A stretch of 64,000 nt of DNA, taken from positions 62,001 through 126,000 of the forward strand of contig NZ_SPHL01000001.1 in assembly GCF_005844425.1 (NCBI RefSeq). Reading direction: 5' to 3'. The stretch is from Anaerofustis stercorihominis. GTDB taxonomy: Bacteria > Bacillota > Clostridia > Eubacteriales > Anaerofustaceae. The notes under the pieces were generated by a model. It worked only from the letters and a program-made list of their open reading frames with translations, made no database searches and had not been told where the DNA came from. The translations under genes and the position numbers were made by a program. Within the stretch, counting starts at the first letter, position 1; each line of letters starts with the position of its first letter. Of this stretch, positions 8,119-16,712 are shown piece by piece.

Positions 8119-8197
8119 TTATCCTCCTTAATTAATTTATATATTTTATTTGAAAATTATGGTATATTAAAATAAATATTAAATTAAAGAGGCAATT

Positions 8198-9130
8198 ATG
8201 AACAGTTTAATAAAAACTATACTGGATAAATATCAAGTAAGAAAATCATATAAAGATAAAAGCAGATTTATAGAATTGTTAACTGAATATTTTAATAATA
8301 ACAATATTAAATATGATATTGAAGAATATAATGATTTCTTTAAGACAAGAAATATTGTAGTGGGTGATATAAATGAAGCGGATACAGTATTTACCGCTCA
8401 TTATGATACGTGTGCAAGAATGATTTTCCCTAATTTTATTACTCCGAAGAATCTATTTATATATGCTATTTATTCAATCCTTTTAGGATTTTTTCTTGTA
8501 TTGCCTGCTTTAGCGGTAAAATTTACTTTAATATTATTTACTAAAAGTGAGATTATCGGGAATATAGGTTATATTTTAATTATTATATTAGATTTATATT
8601 TAATGATGTTTGGTTTTAAAAACAAACATACTGTAAATGACAATACTTCAGGAGTTGTAACTTTACTTAATATAATGGATAAACTTAGCAGTGAAGAAAT
8701 AAATAAGTCTGCTTTTGTGTTTTTCGATAACGAAGAAATAGGACTCGTAGGTGCATTCAAATTTAAGAAAAAACATAAAGATATTATAGATAATAAAGTT
8801 ATTATAAATTTTGATTGTGTAAGTGACGGAGATAATATACTTTTTGTTACAAAGGAATTGACTATGCATAGTGATATTTATAAAAAAATGCAGAATATCA
8901 TAGAAAGAGTAAAGCATAAATATAATAAAGAAATACTTTTAGAAAACAGCAAAAAGACGTTTTATCCTTCAGACCAAATGGTGTTTAAAAATGCTATTGG
9001 TGTTGCGGGGCTTAAGAAGAATAAAATACTTGGATATTATCTTGATAAAATACACACAAATAAAGATATAGTATTTAAAAAAGAAAACATAGATCTATTG
9101 ACTGACATTATGGTTGAGTTAAAAAAATAA
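8198..9130 (+). CDS. M28-family-like metallopeptidase with internal membrane segments
   Basis: This 310-residue protein carries all five ligand positions of the M28 aminopeptidase fold: His68 in TAHYDT, Asp148 in NDNTSG, the Glu pair in FFDNEEIGL (about 179-180), Asp206 in NFDCVSDGD, and a late His in KIHTNKD. Unusually, about 80 residues between the first two motifs hold two or three hydrophobic helices (about 86-112 and 119-140), so the domain is tied to the membrane. It is a single gene with a purine-rich ribosome site. Substrate unknown; it may trim peptides at the membrane. Confidence 0.75.
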   Translation: MNSLIKTILDKYQVRKSYKDKSRFIELLTEYFNNNNIKYDIEEYNDFFKTRNIVVGDINEADTVFTAHYDTCARMIFPNFITPKNLFIYAIYSILLGFFLVLPALAVKFTLILFTKSEIIGNIGYILIIILDLYLMMFGFKNKHTVNDNTSGVVTLLNIMDKLSSEEINKSAFVFFDNEEIGLVGAFKFKKKHKDIIDNKVIINFDCVSDGDNILFVTKELTMHSDIYKKMQNIIERVKHKYNKEILLENSKKTFYPSDQMVFKNAIGVAGLKKNKILGYYLDKIHTNKDIVFKKENIDLLTDIMVELKK

Positions 9131-9154
9131 AGCCTTTTACGGCTTTATTTTTTT
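9125..9154. terminator. Bidirectional terminator
   Basis: AAATAAAGCC and GGCTTTATTT form a stem with loop TTTTAC between two converging genes, with a T run on the plus strand. Confidence 0.8.
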
Positions 9155-9639
9155 ATTATATTTGAATTTAGAATTTCAATGCATTCATCTGCACTTCCCT
9201 TTATAAAGCTATCCTTTTTTAAAGGTATTGTCATTTTACCTTGTAAAAATACAACAATAAAGTTATCTGTTTCATCAAAGCCTTTAACGCTTTCAAATGG
9301 AACAGATCTTTCTGTTTTGTCAGATTTCATAGTTATTTTATCGTTTATGGTGATGTTAAATATAGGGTACTCTTCTTTATTTAAAAGTAAAGCCCTTTCT
9401 TTTTCTGCTTTAATATTTTTTCTCATGGCAAATTTACCTGAAAGAAAACTTACTATAGACAGTAGTACTGCAACAACGCCAAGTGAATTTTTAAAGGCAA
9501 TAAAATATGCTGTGCCTATAATAAGTAAAATAAAAGATGAAATATAAAGTTTCTTAAATTCTTTTTTACACCAAAAAGCCATTACTTCGTTTATTGCATT
9601 TTCATCATACACAAATTCATTTATTACTTCTTTGTTCAT
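9145..9639 (-). CDS. YcxB-like membrane protein
   Basis: This 164-residue protein begins with a short soluble segment, then has two hydrophobic helices (about 31-47 and 53-67), followed by a C-terminal beta-rich domain. The domain reads FNITINDKITMKSDKTERSV, FESVKGFDETDNFIVVFL and PLKKDSFIKG. This is the pattern of the YcxB-like C-terminal domain family. Function is unknown. ATG follows AGAGGGT. Confidence 0.65.
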   Translation of the reverse strand: MNKEVINEFVYDENAINEVMAFWCKKEFKKLYISSFILLIIGTAYFIAFKNSLGVVAVLLSIVSFLSGKFAMRKNIKAEKERALLLNKEEYPIFNITINDKITMKSDKTERSVPFESVKGFDETDNFIVVFLQGKMTIPLKKDSFIKGSADECIEILNSNIIKK

Positions 9640-9693
9640 TTTTTTTACCCTCTGTTTTTATTTATGTATATTATACACTATACTTTATGTAGA

Positions 9694-9726
9694 AATAAAA
9701 AAATTACCTTTAAAAAAGGTAATTTT
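9694..9726 (-). terminator. Terminator after yqeK
   Basis: AAATTACCTTT and AAAGGTAATTT pair, and the minus-strand read continues into T residues. It closes the long rplU-to-yqeK operon. Confidence 0.75.
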
Positions 9727-10306
9727 ATTTATTTTTTATTTCTTTTTCCATTACAAGATAATTTCTTGCATTTACTGTATTTGGATGAAGTAATTTCCCG
9801 CTTTTTAGAATTGAAAGAATTGTTCTGTTAAGGCTCATTACAATGGCTTTGTCAATATTTTGATATGCCATTTCTCTTACTTCTTCAACGCCTTCATATG
9901 TTCTTGTTTCTTCTATAACATCGGCAAGAAAAACTATTTTTTGAAGCATAGTCATGTTTTCTTTTCCCGTTGTATGATATTCTATGGCACTTAATACATC
10001 TTCATCCGTTATGTTAAACTTGAATTTTGCAACTATTCTTCCTGCTTTTCCATGTAACAATGCGGTATTTACTCTTTCGATTTCATCTATTTTAAAATAT
10101 TGTTTTTTTAAGATATCAATCATTGCATCAGGATCCATATTTTTCGCACAGTCATGAAGAAGAGCCGCAAGGGAAGCCTTTTCTGTATCATATCCATAGT
10201 TTTTAGCAAGTTTTACTGCTTCTCTTTGTGTTGCAAGGGTGTGAATATATCTGTCTTCTTTTAGCATTTTCTTTAATTCGTGTTTGATGTTTGTGTATTC
10301 TTTCAT
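9725..10306 (-). CDS. yqeK: YqeK-type HD phosphohydrolase (diadenosine tetraphosphatase)
   Basis: This 193-residue HD-domain protein has the metal-binding HD in ALLHDCAKN and a second histidine in AIEYHTTG, with the downstream LADVIEETRTYEGVEEVR typical of YqeK. YqeK enzymes cleave Ap4A symmetrically to two ADP. It follows nadD directly, the usual neighbour in Firmicutes, and ends the operon that starts at rplU. Confidence 0.9.
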   Translation of the reverse strand: MKEYTNIKHELKKMLKEDRYIHTLATQREAVKLAKNYGYDTEKASLAALLHDCAKNMDPDAMIDILKKQYFKIDEIERVNTALLHGKAGRIVAKFKFNITDEDVLSAIEYHTTGKENMTMLQKIVFLADVIEETRTYEGVEEVREMAYQNIDKAIVMSLNRTILSILKSGKLLHPNTVNARNYLVMEKEIKNK

Positions 10307-10318
10307 GTTACTCTTCCT

Positions 10319-10915
10319 CTAATCGTTATAATATAAATTATTCTCTATTATATATTGTGCCACTTTTTCAGGAATTTTTAAAGAGTTATTTTTTAAAATA
10401 TTCTTTCTTATTTCACTGGAAGATAAATCTATAAGGTTAAAATTTTCTAAAAGGGTTATTTTTGCATTGTATTCTTTATTTAAAAGATCTGTTTTTTCTT
10501 TAAGCTCTTCTTTTTTATAAGGTGGTCTGTTGGCTATTATGAAATTTACTTCTTTTAAAAGAGTTTCATAATCTTTCCATTTGTGTATTTCAAACACTAA
10601 ATCAGCTCCTCCTATAAAAAATAAGTCATTGTATTTATCTTTTAAATAAGATACCGTATCAATTGTGTAACTTACCCCTTTTTTGTCTATTTCATAAGTA
10701 TCTATTTCAAAAAAAGGGTATTCTTCTATTGCAAGTTCAACCATTTTAAGTCTTTGCATTGTTGAAACTTTGCTTTTATTTTCTTTTATTGGATTGATGT
10801 TTGTTGGTATAAATAATACTTTATCAAGAGAAAACTCTTTCTTTGCCGATAAAGCGAGCTTTATATGCCCGTTATGTATCGGGTTAAAGCTTCCTCCTAA
10901 AAACCCGACTTTCAT
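10319..10915 (-). CDS. nadD: Nicotinate-nucleotide adenylyltransferase
   Basis: This 198-residue enzyme transfers AMP to nicotinate mononucleotide in NAD synthesis. The nucleotidyltransferase motif GGSFNPIHNGHIKLA is at the N-terminus, and the second ATP motif is LSSSEIRKN near 169. FIPTNINPIKENK and FIGGADLVFEIHKWKDYE also match NadD. It sits between yhbY and yqeK with very short gaps, so it is co-translated in the operon. Confidence 0.95.
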   Translation of the reverse strand: MKVGFLGGSFNPIHNGHIKLALSAKKEFSLDKVLFIPTNINPIKENKSKVSTMQRLKMVELAIEEYPFFEIDTYEIDKKGVSYTIDTVSYLKDKYNDLFFIGGADLVFEIHKWKDYETLLKEVNFIIANRPPYKKEELKEKTDLLNKEYNAKITLLENFNLIDLSSSEIRKNILKNNSLKIPEKVAQYIIENNLYYND

Positions 10916-10918
10916 TAA

Positions 10919-11206
10919 TTATAATACCTCATATTTATTTTTGTCAGGATTTCTTTTATAAAGTATAAAAGTATTTCCTATTGTTGTAACAACTTGACTG
11001 TTTGTTTTATCTGCTAAATAATTAGCTACTTCTCTTACATCTTCAAGTGAATTTTGTTGGATTTTTCCCTTTATAAGTTCTCTGGCTTTTAATGCGTCTT
11101 TTACTTGAGTTACTATATTGTCGCTCATTCCGTCTTTGCCTATGTGAATTATAGGCTGCATTTTACTGGCTTCTTTTCTTAAATAACTTCTTTCTTTGCT
11201 GTTCAT
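10919..11206 (-). CDS. yhbY: YhbY-type ribosome assembly RNA-binding protein
   Basis: This 95-residue CRM-domain protein has the family's conserved LRKEASKMQPIIHIGKDG and a late GNTFILYKRN. YhbY binds pre-50S particles and aids assembly of the large subunit. Its position between obg and nadD is the standard Firmicute arrangement and joins it with another 50S assembly factor. Confidence 0.92.
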   Translation of the reverse strand: MNSKERSYLRKEASKMQPIIHIGKDGMSDNIVTQVKDALKARELIKGKIQQNSLEDVREVANYLADKTNSQVVTTIGNTFILYKRNPDKNKYEVL

Positions 11207-11216
11207 TTTTTACTTC

Positions 11217-12500
11217 CTATTTATAATATTCAAATTCAAAACCTTCTATGTTTACTATATCGCCGTCTTTAATACCCATTTTTTCCATTTCTTCAAAGAT
11301 TCCTTTGTTTTTAAGAACTCTTTGGAAATACATACTTGATTCATAATCTTCAAGGTTTACGGATTTTATAAGACGTCTCATCATTTTTCCTTCAACATAA
11401 TATACGTTATCTTCAACTTCAATTTCGTATTCTTTTTCTGCTTTTGGTGCGTAGATTACTTTTTCTTCGGTTGTAAAGAATAAAGGTGTTTTTGGTGTTT
11501 CAGGCAGTAATTCAACTATACAGTCCATTATTTTATCAAGACCGTCATTCATTGCCGCACTGGAATTAAATACCTTATATCCTTTGTCTTCAAAGTATTT
11601 TGTAAGTTCGTTTATTTTTTCTTCTTTTTCGTCAGGATTAATTAAATCTGTTTTATTAAGAACTACAATTTGAGGTCTTTCCTTTAATTTCTCAGAGTAT
11701 AGGGAAAGTTCGTTGTTAATTATATCAAAATCTTTTTTAGGGTCTCTTCCTTCTATTGATGATGCGTCAAGAACATGAACAAGAAGTCTTGTTCTTTCAA
11801 CGTGTCTTAAGAATTGATGACCAAGTCCTTGTCCATCACTTGCTCCTTCGATAAGTCCCGGAATATCAGCAAGAACGAATTCTTCGCTGTTTTTATATTT
11901 TACTATTCCAAGATTTGGTGAAAGAGTTGTAAAGTGATAATTTGCAATTTTGGGAGTTGCATTTGTTACCATTGAAAGTATTGTAGATTTTCCTACATTA
12001 GGGAAACCTATTAAACCAACATCGGCAATTGTTTTAAGCTCTAATATAAGCTCTTTTTCTTCTGCTTCGTCTCCCGGTTTTGCAAATTTAGGAGATTGTC
12101 TGGTTGAAGTTGCAAAATGTTGATTACCTCTTCCTCCTCTGCCTCCTTTTAAAACCGTAACTTCTTGGTGGTTTTCTACCATATCACAAATAAGCTGACC
12201 GGTTTCACTGTCAAAAATAACTGTACCTACGGGAACTTCAATTCTAATGTCGCTACCGTCTTTACCGCTCATGTTGCTTCTGCTTCCGTTTTCACCTGCT
12301 TGAGCTGCGAACTTTCTTTTGTATCTAAATGCTTCAAGTGTATTTAAGGCATTATTAGCAACAAAAATAACGTCTCCGCCTTTTCCTCCGTCTCCGCCTG
12401 AAGGACCGCCGTTTGGAACGTATTTTTCTCTTCTGAAAGCTACAGCACCGTCTCCGCCTTTTCCGCTTTTAACATTAATTTTTACTTTATCTACAAACAT
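11217..12500 (-). CDS. obg: Obg/CgtA GTPase
   Basis: This 427-residue GTPase has three domains: the glycine-rich Obg fold (1-158, with GGPSGGDGGKGGDV and KGGRGGRGN), a G domain with GFPNVGKS and DIPGLIEGAS plus NKTD, and the C-terminal OCT domain (about 345-427) found in Gram-positive Obg. It is essential for 50S maturation and, in sporulating Bacillus, links to the stress and sporulation pathways. It follows rpmA after a partial terminator. Confidence 0.97.
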   Translation of the reverse strand: MFVDKVKINVKSGKGGDGAVAFRREKYVPNGGPSGGDGGKGGDVIFVANNALNTLEAFRYKRKFAAQAGENGSRSNMSGKDGSDIRIEVPVGTVIFDSETGQLICDMVENHQEVTVLKGGRGGRGNQHFATSTRQSPKFAKPGDEAEEKELILELKTIADVGLIGFPNVGKSTILSMVTNATPKIANYHFTTLSPNLGIVKYKNSEEFVLADIPGLIEGASDGQGLGHQFLRHVERTRLLVHVLDASSIEGRDPKKDFDIINNELSLYSEKLKERPQIVVLNKTDLINPDEKEEKINELTKYFEDKGYKVFNSSAAMNDGLDKIMDCIVELLPETPKTPLFFTTEEKVIYAPKAEKEYEIEVEDNVYYVEGKMMRRLIKSVNLEDYESSMYFQRVLKNKGIFEEMEKMGIKDGDIVNIEGFEFEYYK

Positions 12501-12515
12501 AATTTATTCCTCTAT

Positions 12516-12551
12516 AAAAAATTAAACTCCACACCTTTTAGTATGGAGTTT
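12516..12551 (-). terminator. Internal terminator between rpmA and obg
   Basis: AAACTCCATAC and GTGTGGAGTTT pair (one G-U) around TAAAAG, with AATTTTTT after the stem on the minus strand. As obg has no clear separate promoter, this probably lowers expression of obg and downstream genes relative to the ribosomal proteins. Confidence 0.7.
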
Positions 12552-12566
12552 ATTAATTAAATTATT

Positions 12567-12860
12567 CTATTGAGCTTTTGGATAAACACTAACTTGTTTT
12601 CTTGTTTTGCCTTTTCTTTCGAATTTAACAACTCCGTCAGCTTTAGCAAATAATGTATCGTCTCCGCCGATTCCAACGTTTACTCCAGGATAAATTCTAG
12701 TTCCTCTTTGTCTTACTAAAATGTTACCTGCTAATACATATTGGCCGTCGCCTTTTTTTGTTCCAAGTCTTTTTGATTCACTATCTCTACCATTCTTTGT
12801 ACTACCCATCCCTTTTTTGTGAGCGAATAGTTGTAAGTTATCTAAATTAAATTTAATCAT
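12567..12860 (-). CDS. rpmA: Ribosomal protein L27 with cleavable N-terminus
   Basis: This 97-residue bL27 carries the Firmicute N-terminal extension: the protein starts [12 protein letters not shown], then [15 protein letters not shown]. The mature protein begins after the LQLF site, which Prp protease must cut because the L27 tail reaches the peptidyl-transferase centre. The prp gene is the immediate upstream neighbour, one base away. Rest of the protein is standard. Confidence 0.97.
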   Translation of the reverse strand: MIKFNLDNLQLFAHKKGMGSTKNGRDSESKRLGTKKGDGQYVLAGNILVRQRGTRIYPGVNVGIGGDDTLFAKADGVVKFERKGKTRKQVSVYPKAQ

Positions 12861-12861
12861 T

Positions 12862-13188
12862 TTATTCCTCCATGATATTTACTTTTACAAACTCAGGGTT
12901 TTCTTCGCTAAGACTTTCTACAGATAGTAAGAATGTCTTTGTCAAAACATCAGTTTTTATTTTCTTTTCTTGATTTGCTTCATTTATTTTAACAAGAGAA
13001 TAACCTTCTTTAACTTTAACATCAATATCAGCTTTTATATATTCGCTTAATCCGTTTATTAAAGCTATTAACAAGGTTGATACACTGCAACAAATCAAGT
13101 CATAACCTTTTTCACCGCTTCCGGCATGTCCCTTAAGTTCAATTTGTTTTATAAAATTCGATTTAATATTAATGTCGATATTAATCAT
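12862..13188 (-). CDS. prp: Ribosomal-processing cysteine protease Prp
   Basis: This 108-residue Prp homologue has the catalytic dyad positions: His in [13 protein letters not shown] and Cys in [10 protein letters not shown]. It removes the N-terminal extension of L27. It sits between rplU and rpmA, overlapping the last base of rplU's stop, the invariant gene order rplU-prp-rpmA. Confidence 0.95.
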   Translation of the reverse strand: MINIDINIKSNFIKQIELKGHAGSGEKGYDLICCSVSTLLIALINGLSEYIKADIDVKVKEGYSLVKINEANQEKKIKTDVLTKTFLLSVESLSEENPEFVKVNIMEE

Positions 13189-13523
13189 TATTCAGCTTTT
13201 TCTTCAGCTTTTACTAAACCTGTAATTTCAACTTTTGTGTATGGTTGACGATGTCCTTGTTTTCTTCTGTAGTCTTTTTTAGCTTTGTATTTATATACAA
13301 TAACTTTTTCGCTTTTTCCTTGTTCAAGGATTTTTCCTTCTACTTTGTAGCCTTCTACTACAGGAGTTCCAACAAGAATATTTGAATCTTCATTTACCAT
13401 TAATACTTCATCAAAAGTAACTTTCTTTTGATTTTTTCTTTTTGGAACAATTTTTTCAACGTTTATAACGTCACCTTTTTGAACACGGTATTGTTTACCG
13501 CCAGTTTTAATAATTGCATACAT
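13188..13523 (-). CDS. rplU: Ribosomal protein L21
   Basis: This 111-residue bL21 starts [18 protein letters not shown] and keeps the conserved [18 protein letters not shown] segment that contacts 23S rRNA. A few extra residues ([10 protein letters not shown]) form the C-terminus. It is the first gene of the seven-gene operon, behind a strong promoter and an RNA leader. Confidence 0.97.
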   Translation of the reverse strand: MYAIIKTGGKQYRVQKGDVINVEKIVPKRKNQKKVTFDEVLMVNEDSNILVGTPVVEGYKVEGKILEQGKSEKVIVYKYKAKKDYRRKQGHRQPYTKVEITGLVKAEEKAE

Positions 13524-13606
13524 ATCTTTCTACCTCCACTATCCTGTCTCGCCGTCTAAGGTGTGAAAATCAACTTCTTTTTACCTTTTTCAGTGCGGAT
13601 ACATGC
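13524..13606 (-). promoter_or_regulatory. Candidate L21 autoregulatory leader
   Basis: The 80-base leader between the predicted start of transcription and rplU contains CACCTTAGACGGCGAGACAG and GATAGTGGAGGT, a GC-richer block unlike surrounding AT-rich intergenic DNA. The CACCT and AGGTA ends could pair and hide the AGGT of the ribosome site. This resembles the L21 leader family known upstream of rplU in Firmicutes, where the protein represses its own operon. A covariance-model scan would confirm it. Confidence 0.6.
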
Positions 13607-13612
13607 TTATTT

Positions 13613-13641
13613 AGTATATCATAGCCTTTTTTTGCTGTCAA
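13613..13641 (-). promoter_or_regulatory. Promoter of the rplU operon
   Basis: On the minus strand TTGACA (13641-13636) and TATACT (13618-13613) are separated by exactly 17 bases, a near-consensus vegetative promoter, as expected for ribosomal protein genes. Confidence 0.85.
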
Positions 13642-13772
13642 CAAAATAAAATATTTTTATTATAAAATTAAAAGAATTTTTTTATTAAACTTAAAAATTA
13701 TTTTGAACAAAAATTATTTATGTATTCATATTAAAAATAAAGAATAAATATATATGACTAAGGAGGAAGTTT

Positions 13773-14486
13773 ATGAAAAAATATGTATATATTGCTCTTT
13801 TTGCTGTTATATTAATAGCTTTTATGTTTGGAATATGCTGCTACCTTCTTGTTACGGCTTCTTATGTTGATAATTCACTTTATATATTGGAAGGTAAAAC
13901 CATTTGTATAGATGCAGGGCATGGGGGAAAAGACCCGGGGAAAGTGGGAAATATAAAAAATGAAGATGACCTTAATCTTGACGTAACTTTAAAATTAAAA
14001 GATATTCTTATGAGTATGGGAGCAAATGTTGTTTTAACCAGAGATAGTGAAAACGGGCTTTATGAAGACGGAAGTCTTGTTTGGAGAAAAAAAGATGATA
14101 TGAAAATAAGAAGAGAAATAATAAAAGAATCAAACTGCGATATATTAATAAGCATACATATGAACTCTCATACTGATAACAGCAGAGGTGCAGAAGTTTT
14201 ATACTTAAAAGACCATGAAAAAAGTGAACTTCTTGCAAAAAGAATAAAAGAACAATTGGATAATACATCAAAATATTCAAAAGAAAGAAATATAGAGCCT
14301 CATGATGATTTATATATATTAAAAAATGATAATATACCAAGTGTACTTATAGAATGTGGGTTTATGAGTGAAGTAAACGAAGAAAAGCTTCTTAATGATG
14401 AAGAATATCAAAAGCAGCTTTCTAATTATATAGCTCTTGGAGTAGTAAAATATTTTTATAACAATGATTTTACTCATAATAAATAA
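13773..14486 (+). CDS. cwlD: N-acetylmuramoyl-L-alanine amidase, CwlD-like
   Basis: This 237-residue Amidase_3 enzyme has an N-terminal anchor or signal helix (about 5-27), then the zinc ligands: His in DAGHGGKDPG, Glu in NEDDLNL, His in SIHMNSH, and the catalytic Glu in LIECGFMS. Length and layout match CwlD, which removes stem peptides so that muramic lactam can form in spore cortex. That would suggest the organism can sporulate, but vegetative Amidase_3 homologues of this size exist. ATG follows AAGGAGG. Confidence 0.8.
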   Translation: MKKYVYIALFAVILIAFMFGICCYLLVTASYVDNSLYILEGKTICIDAGHGGKDPGKVGNIKNEDDLNLDVTLKLKDILMSMGANVVLTRDSENGLYEDGSLVWRKKDDMKIRREIIKESNCDILISIHMNSHTDNSRGAEVLYLKDHEKSELLAKRIKEQLDNTSKYSKERNIEPHDDLYILKNDNIPSVLIECGFMSEVNEEKLLNDEEYQKQLSNYIALGVVKYFYNNDFTHNK

Positions 14487-14512
14487 AACAGTTGTAAAAA
14501 CAACTGTTTTAT
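14485..14512. terminator. Bidirectional terminator between amidase and fbp
   Basis: AAAACAGTTGT and ACAACTGTTTT form a perfect 11-base stem; the symmetrical A and T arms allow it to work for both converging genes. Confidence 0.85.
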
Positions 14513-16473
14513 TGTGATTTTATTATACCCTTTAAATATGCACTTAGAAGCATTTCAAGATAATATATTTCTTTATTTATTTCCTTTGCTTTATCCGTAT
14601 CTTTTACAAGAATTCTTTTATTGTTGTCATATAAAAACCTTTGTTCACTTTTTATATCTATTTCATTTTTTACCGCATAATCAATATTTTCAAAAGGGTG
14701 ATGGGCTATTAAATTCATTCCGTAAGAATTGTAAGTTAATGTAAAACCTGCAATACCCGTTACGCTTCTATATGCTTTTGAGTATCCTCCGTCAATTAAA
14801 AGAAGTTTCCCGTCTGCTTTTATAGGGCTTTGACCTTCTTTTAATTTAATGGGAACATGACCGTTTATTATTTTTGCATTTTCATCATTAAGAGAAAACT
14901 CTGCAAGTATTTCTCTTGCAACTTCTTTATTTGCCGCTTTTGTAAAATATGCAAGATATTTTTCTTTGTGAGTTTCCTTGTCATCTATAAAATACCTTTC
15001 AAAGGTTGCCATTTTGCTTTTTCCAAAAAGAGGAGAGTTTGGAGAGCACCATAAATACCAGAAGTATGATTTGTCGCTTTGCTCGCTGTTTGCAATACTC
15101 CTTAAATGAAGTTCCATTTTATCTAACAGTTCTTTTCCTTTATAATATTCTTCACAAACTTTTACTTCTTTAAATGTTCCGTCTTCGTTTAGGGGTATAC
15201 ATCCGTGGAAAAGAAGATTTCCGTTGTAAACTAGGTACATGCTTCCTTTTGTAAATAACGTATCTACATGTTCACTTAGTTTTTCACTTGATATAAAACT
15301 TTGTTTTAAAGATTTTATTATTTTTTCTTCTTCTTCTGTAAGTTTTGCAGGGTTATTTTTATCTATTGTAGGAAAATCTTTTGTGTTAAGTTCATATTCC
15401 TTTTCATCTATTAGGATTGTTCCTTTTTCAAAATCACATTTTGAAAGTAAATCTCTGTTATCCATATTATATTCAGGGTGATTTTTTATTACCTGGCTTT
15501 CGAGTTTAAATTGAATAACGGCTATTGCCTTTTGCATTTTAGCAAGAATTATTTCATCTATATCGGGATTTTCATCGCTTAGCCTTGGAAGAAAGTTTTT
15601 TAAATCTTCTTTTGTTGAGTTTTTATAAGTTTCTTGAGCGAATAGAGATAACATTAAAATGCCTATTCCATAACCATCCCTTAAGGTTTCGATGTTTCCG
15701 TATCTTAAACATATTCTTATTACGTTTGCTATGCAGGCTTCATCTCCGTAATTTGCACCCATCCATACTATATCATGGTTGCCCCACTGAATATCAACGC
15801 TGTGGTGATTTGTTATAATATCCATCGCCTTATGTGCACCTTTACCTCTGTCATATATATCTCCTATAATATGAAGATGGTCAAGGTTTATTTTTCTTAT
15901 GGCTCTGCATATTTTTATTATGAAGTCATCGCTTGCTTTTGTATCTATTATTGTGTCTAAAATATTTTCAAAGTATAATGTTCTCTTTTCGTCTTTATTG
16001 TTTACATACAAAAGTTCTTCTATGATATTTACATAATTTTTATCTAAAACATTTCTTATTTGTTCTTTTGTTGCTTTTGCCGATACGGTAGAAAGAATTT
16101 CAATAAGATATTTTAAAGTTTGTTTATACCAGATTTTATGGGTCTTGTTTTCTTCGTGAAGAAGTTTTAATTTTTTATGCGGGTAATAAATAAGAGTTGT
16201 AATTGTTCTTATTTCATCTTCGCTGGCTATACTTCCTATGGTTTCTTTAACTTTTCTTTTTATACTTCCTGAACAGTTCCTAAGTACATGTTCAAATGCT
16301 TCGTTTTCTCCGTGTATATCGGTAATGAAGTGTTCCGTTCCCTTTGGAAGATTAAGAGAAGAGTTTAGCTCTATTATTCTTGCTCTTACATGAGAAGGGT
16401 TTTGATACTGTTTAGAAAACAAATTTAGGTAGTCAATATTATCATATATTTCTTTTGTGTTAAATTTTCTCAT
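14509..16473 (-). CDS. fbp: Fructose-1,6-bisphosphatase class III
   Basis: This 654-residue protein is the size of the Firmicute class III FBPase, the gluconeogenic enzyme that hydrolyses fructose-1,6-bisphosphate. It belongs to the metallophosphoesterase fold: DIHGENEAFEHVL, GDIYDRGKGAH, WGNHDIVWMGA and NGHVPIK mark metal-binding positions in order. It is monocistronic on the minus strand; ATG at 16473. Confidence 0.95.
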   Translation of the reverse strand: MRKFNTKEIYDNIDYLNLFSKQYQNPSHVRARIIELNSSLNLPKGTEHFITDIHGENEAFEHVLRNCSGSIKRKVKETIGSIASEDEIRTITTLIYYPHKKLKLLHEENKTHKIWYKQTLKYLIEILSTVSAKATKEQIRNVLDKNYVNIIEELLYVNNKDEKRTLYFENILDTIIDTKASDDFIIKICRAIRKINLDHLHIIGDIYDRGKGAHKAMDIITNHHSVDIQWGNHDIVWMGANYGDEACIANVIRICLRYGNIETLRDGYGIGILMLSLFAQETYKNSTKEDLKNFLPRLSDENPDIDEIILAKMQKAIAVIQFKLESQVIKNHPEYNMDNRDLLSKCDFEKGTILIDEKEYELNTKDFPTIDKNNPAKLTEEEEKIIKSLKQSFISSEKLSEHVDTLFTKGSMYLVYNGNLLFHGCIPLNEDGTFKEVKVCEEYYKGKELLDKMELHLRSIANSEQSDKSYFWYLWCSPNSPLFGKSKMATFERYFIDDKETHKEKYLAYFTKAANKEVAREILAEFSLNDENAKIINGHVPIKLKEGQSPIKADGKLLLIDGGYSKAYRSVTGIAGFTLTYNSYGMNLIAHHPFENIDYAVKNEIDIKSEQRFLYDNNKRILVKDTDKAKEINKEIYYLEMLLSAYLKGIIKSQ

Positions 16474-16712
16474 TTTTTTACCATCCTTTGTATTATAATA
16501 CTATAATGCTTTGGTTTTATAAATAATAATGATATAAAGTTTTTTTTAATATGTATGAGAAGTAAGTTAAAAAAGAATAAAAATATTTAAAAAATACAAT
16601 TAATTTGATATGTTTATTATTTGGAAATATGATATATTTTAAAATGCAATTTTTTAATTATGTTATAATAATATATAATTTATGCGTTTAATAAAACATT
16701 AAGAGGGTATTT

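Noticed and set aside
6218-13523. Possible mobile or accessory island among the small genes near 7-9 kb
   Set aside because: No integrase, transposase, repeats or tRNA-flanking direct repeats are seen, and base use matches neighbours, although tRNA-Thr lies nearby.
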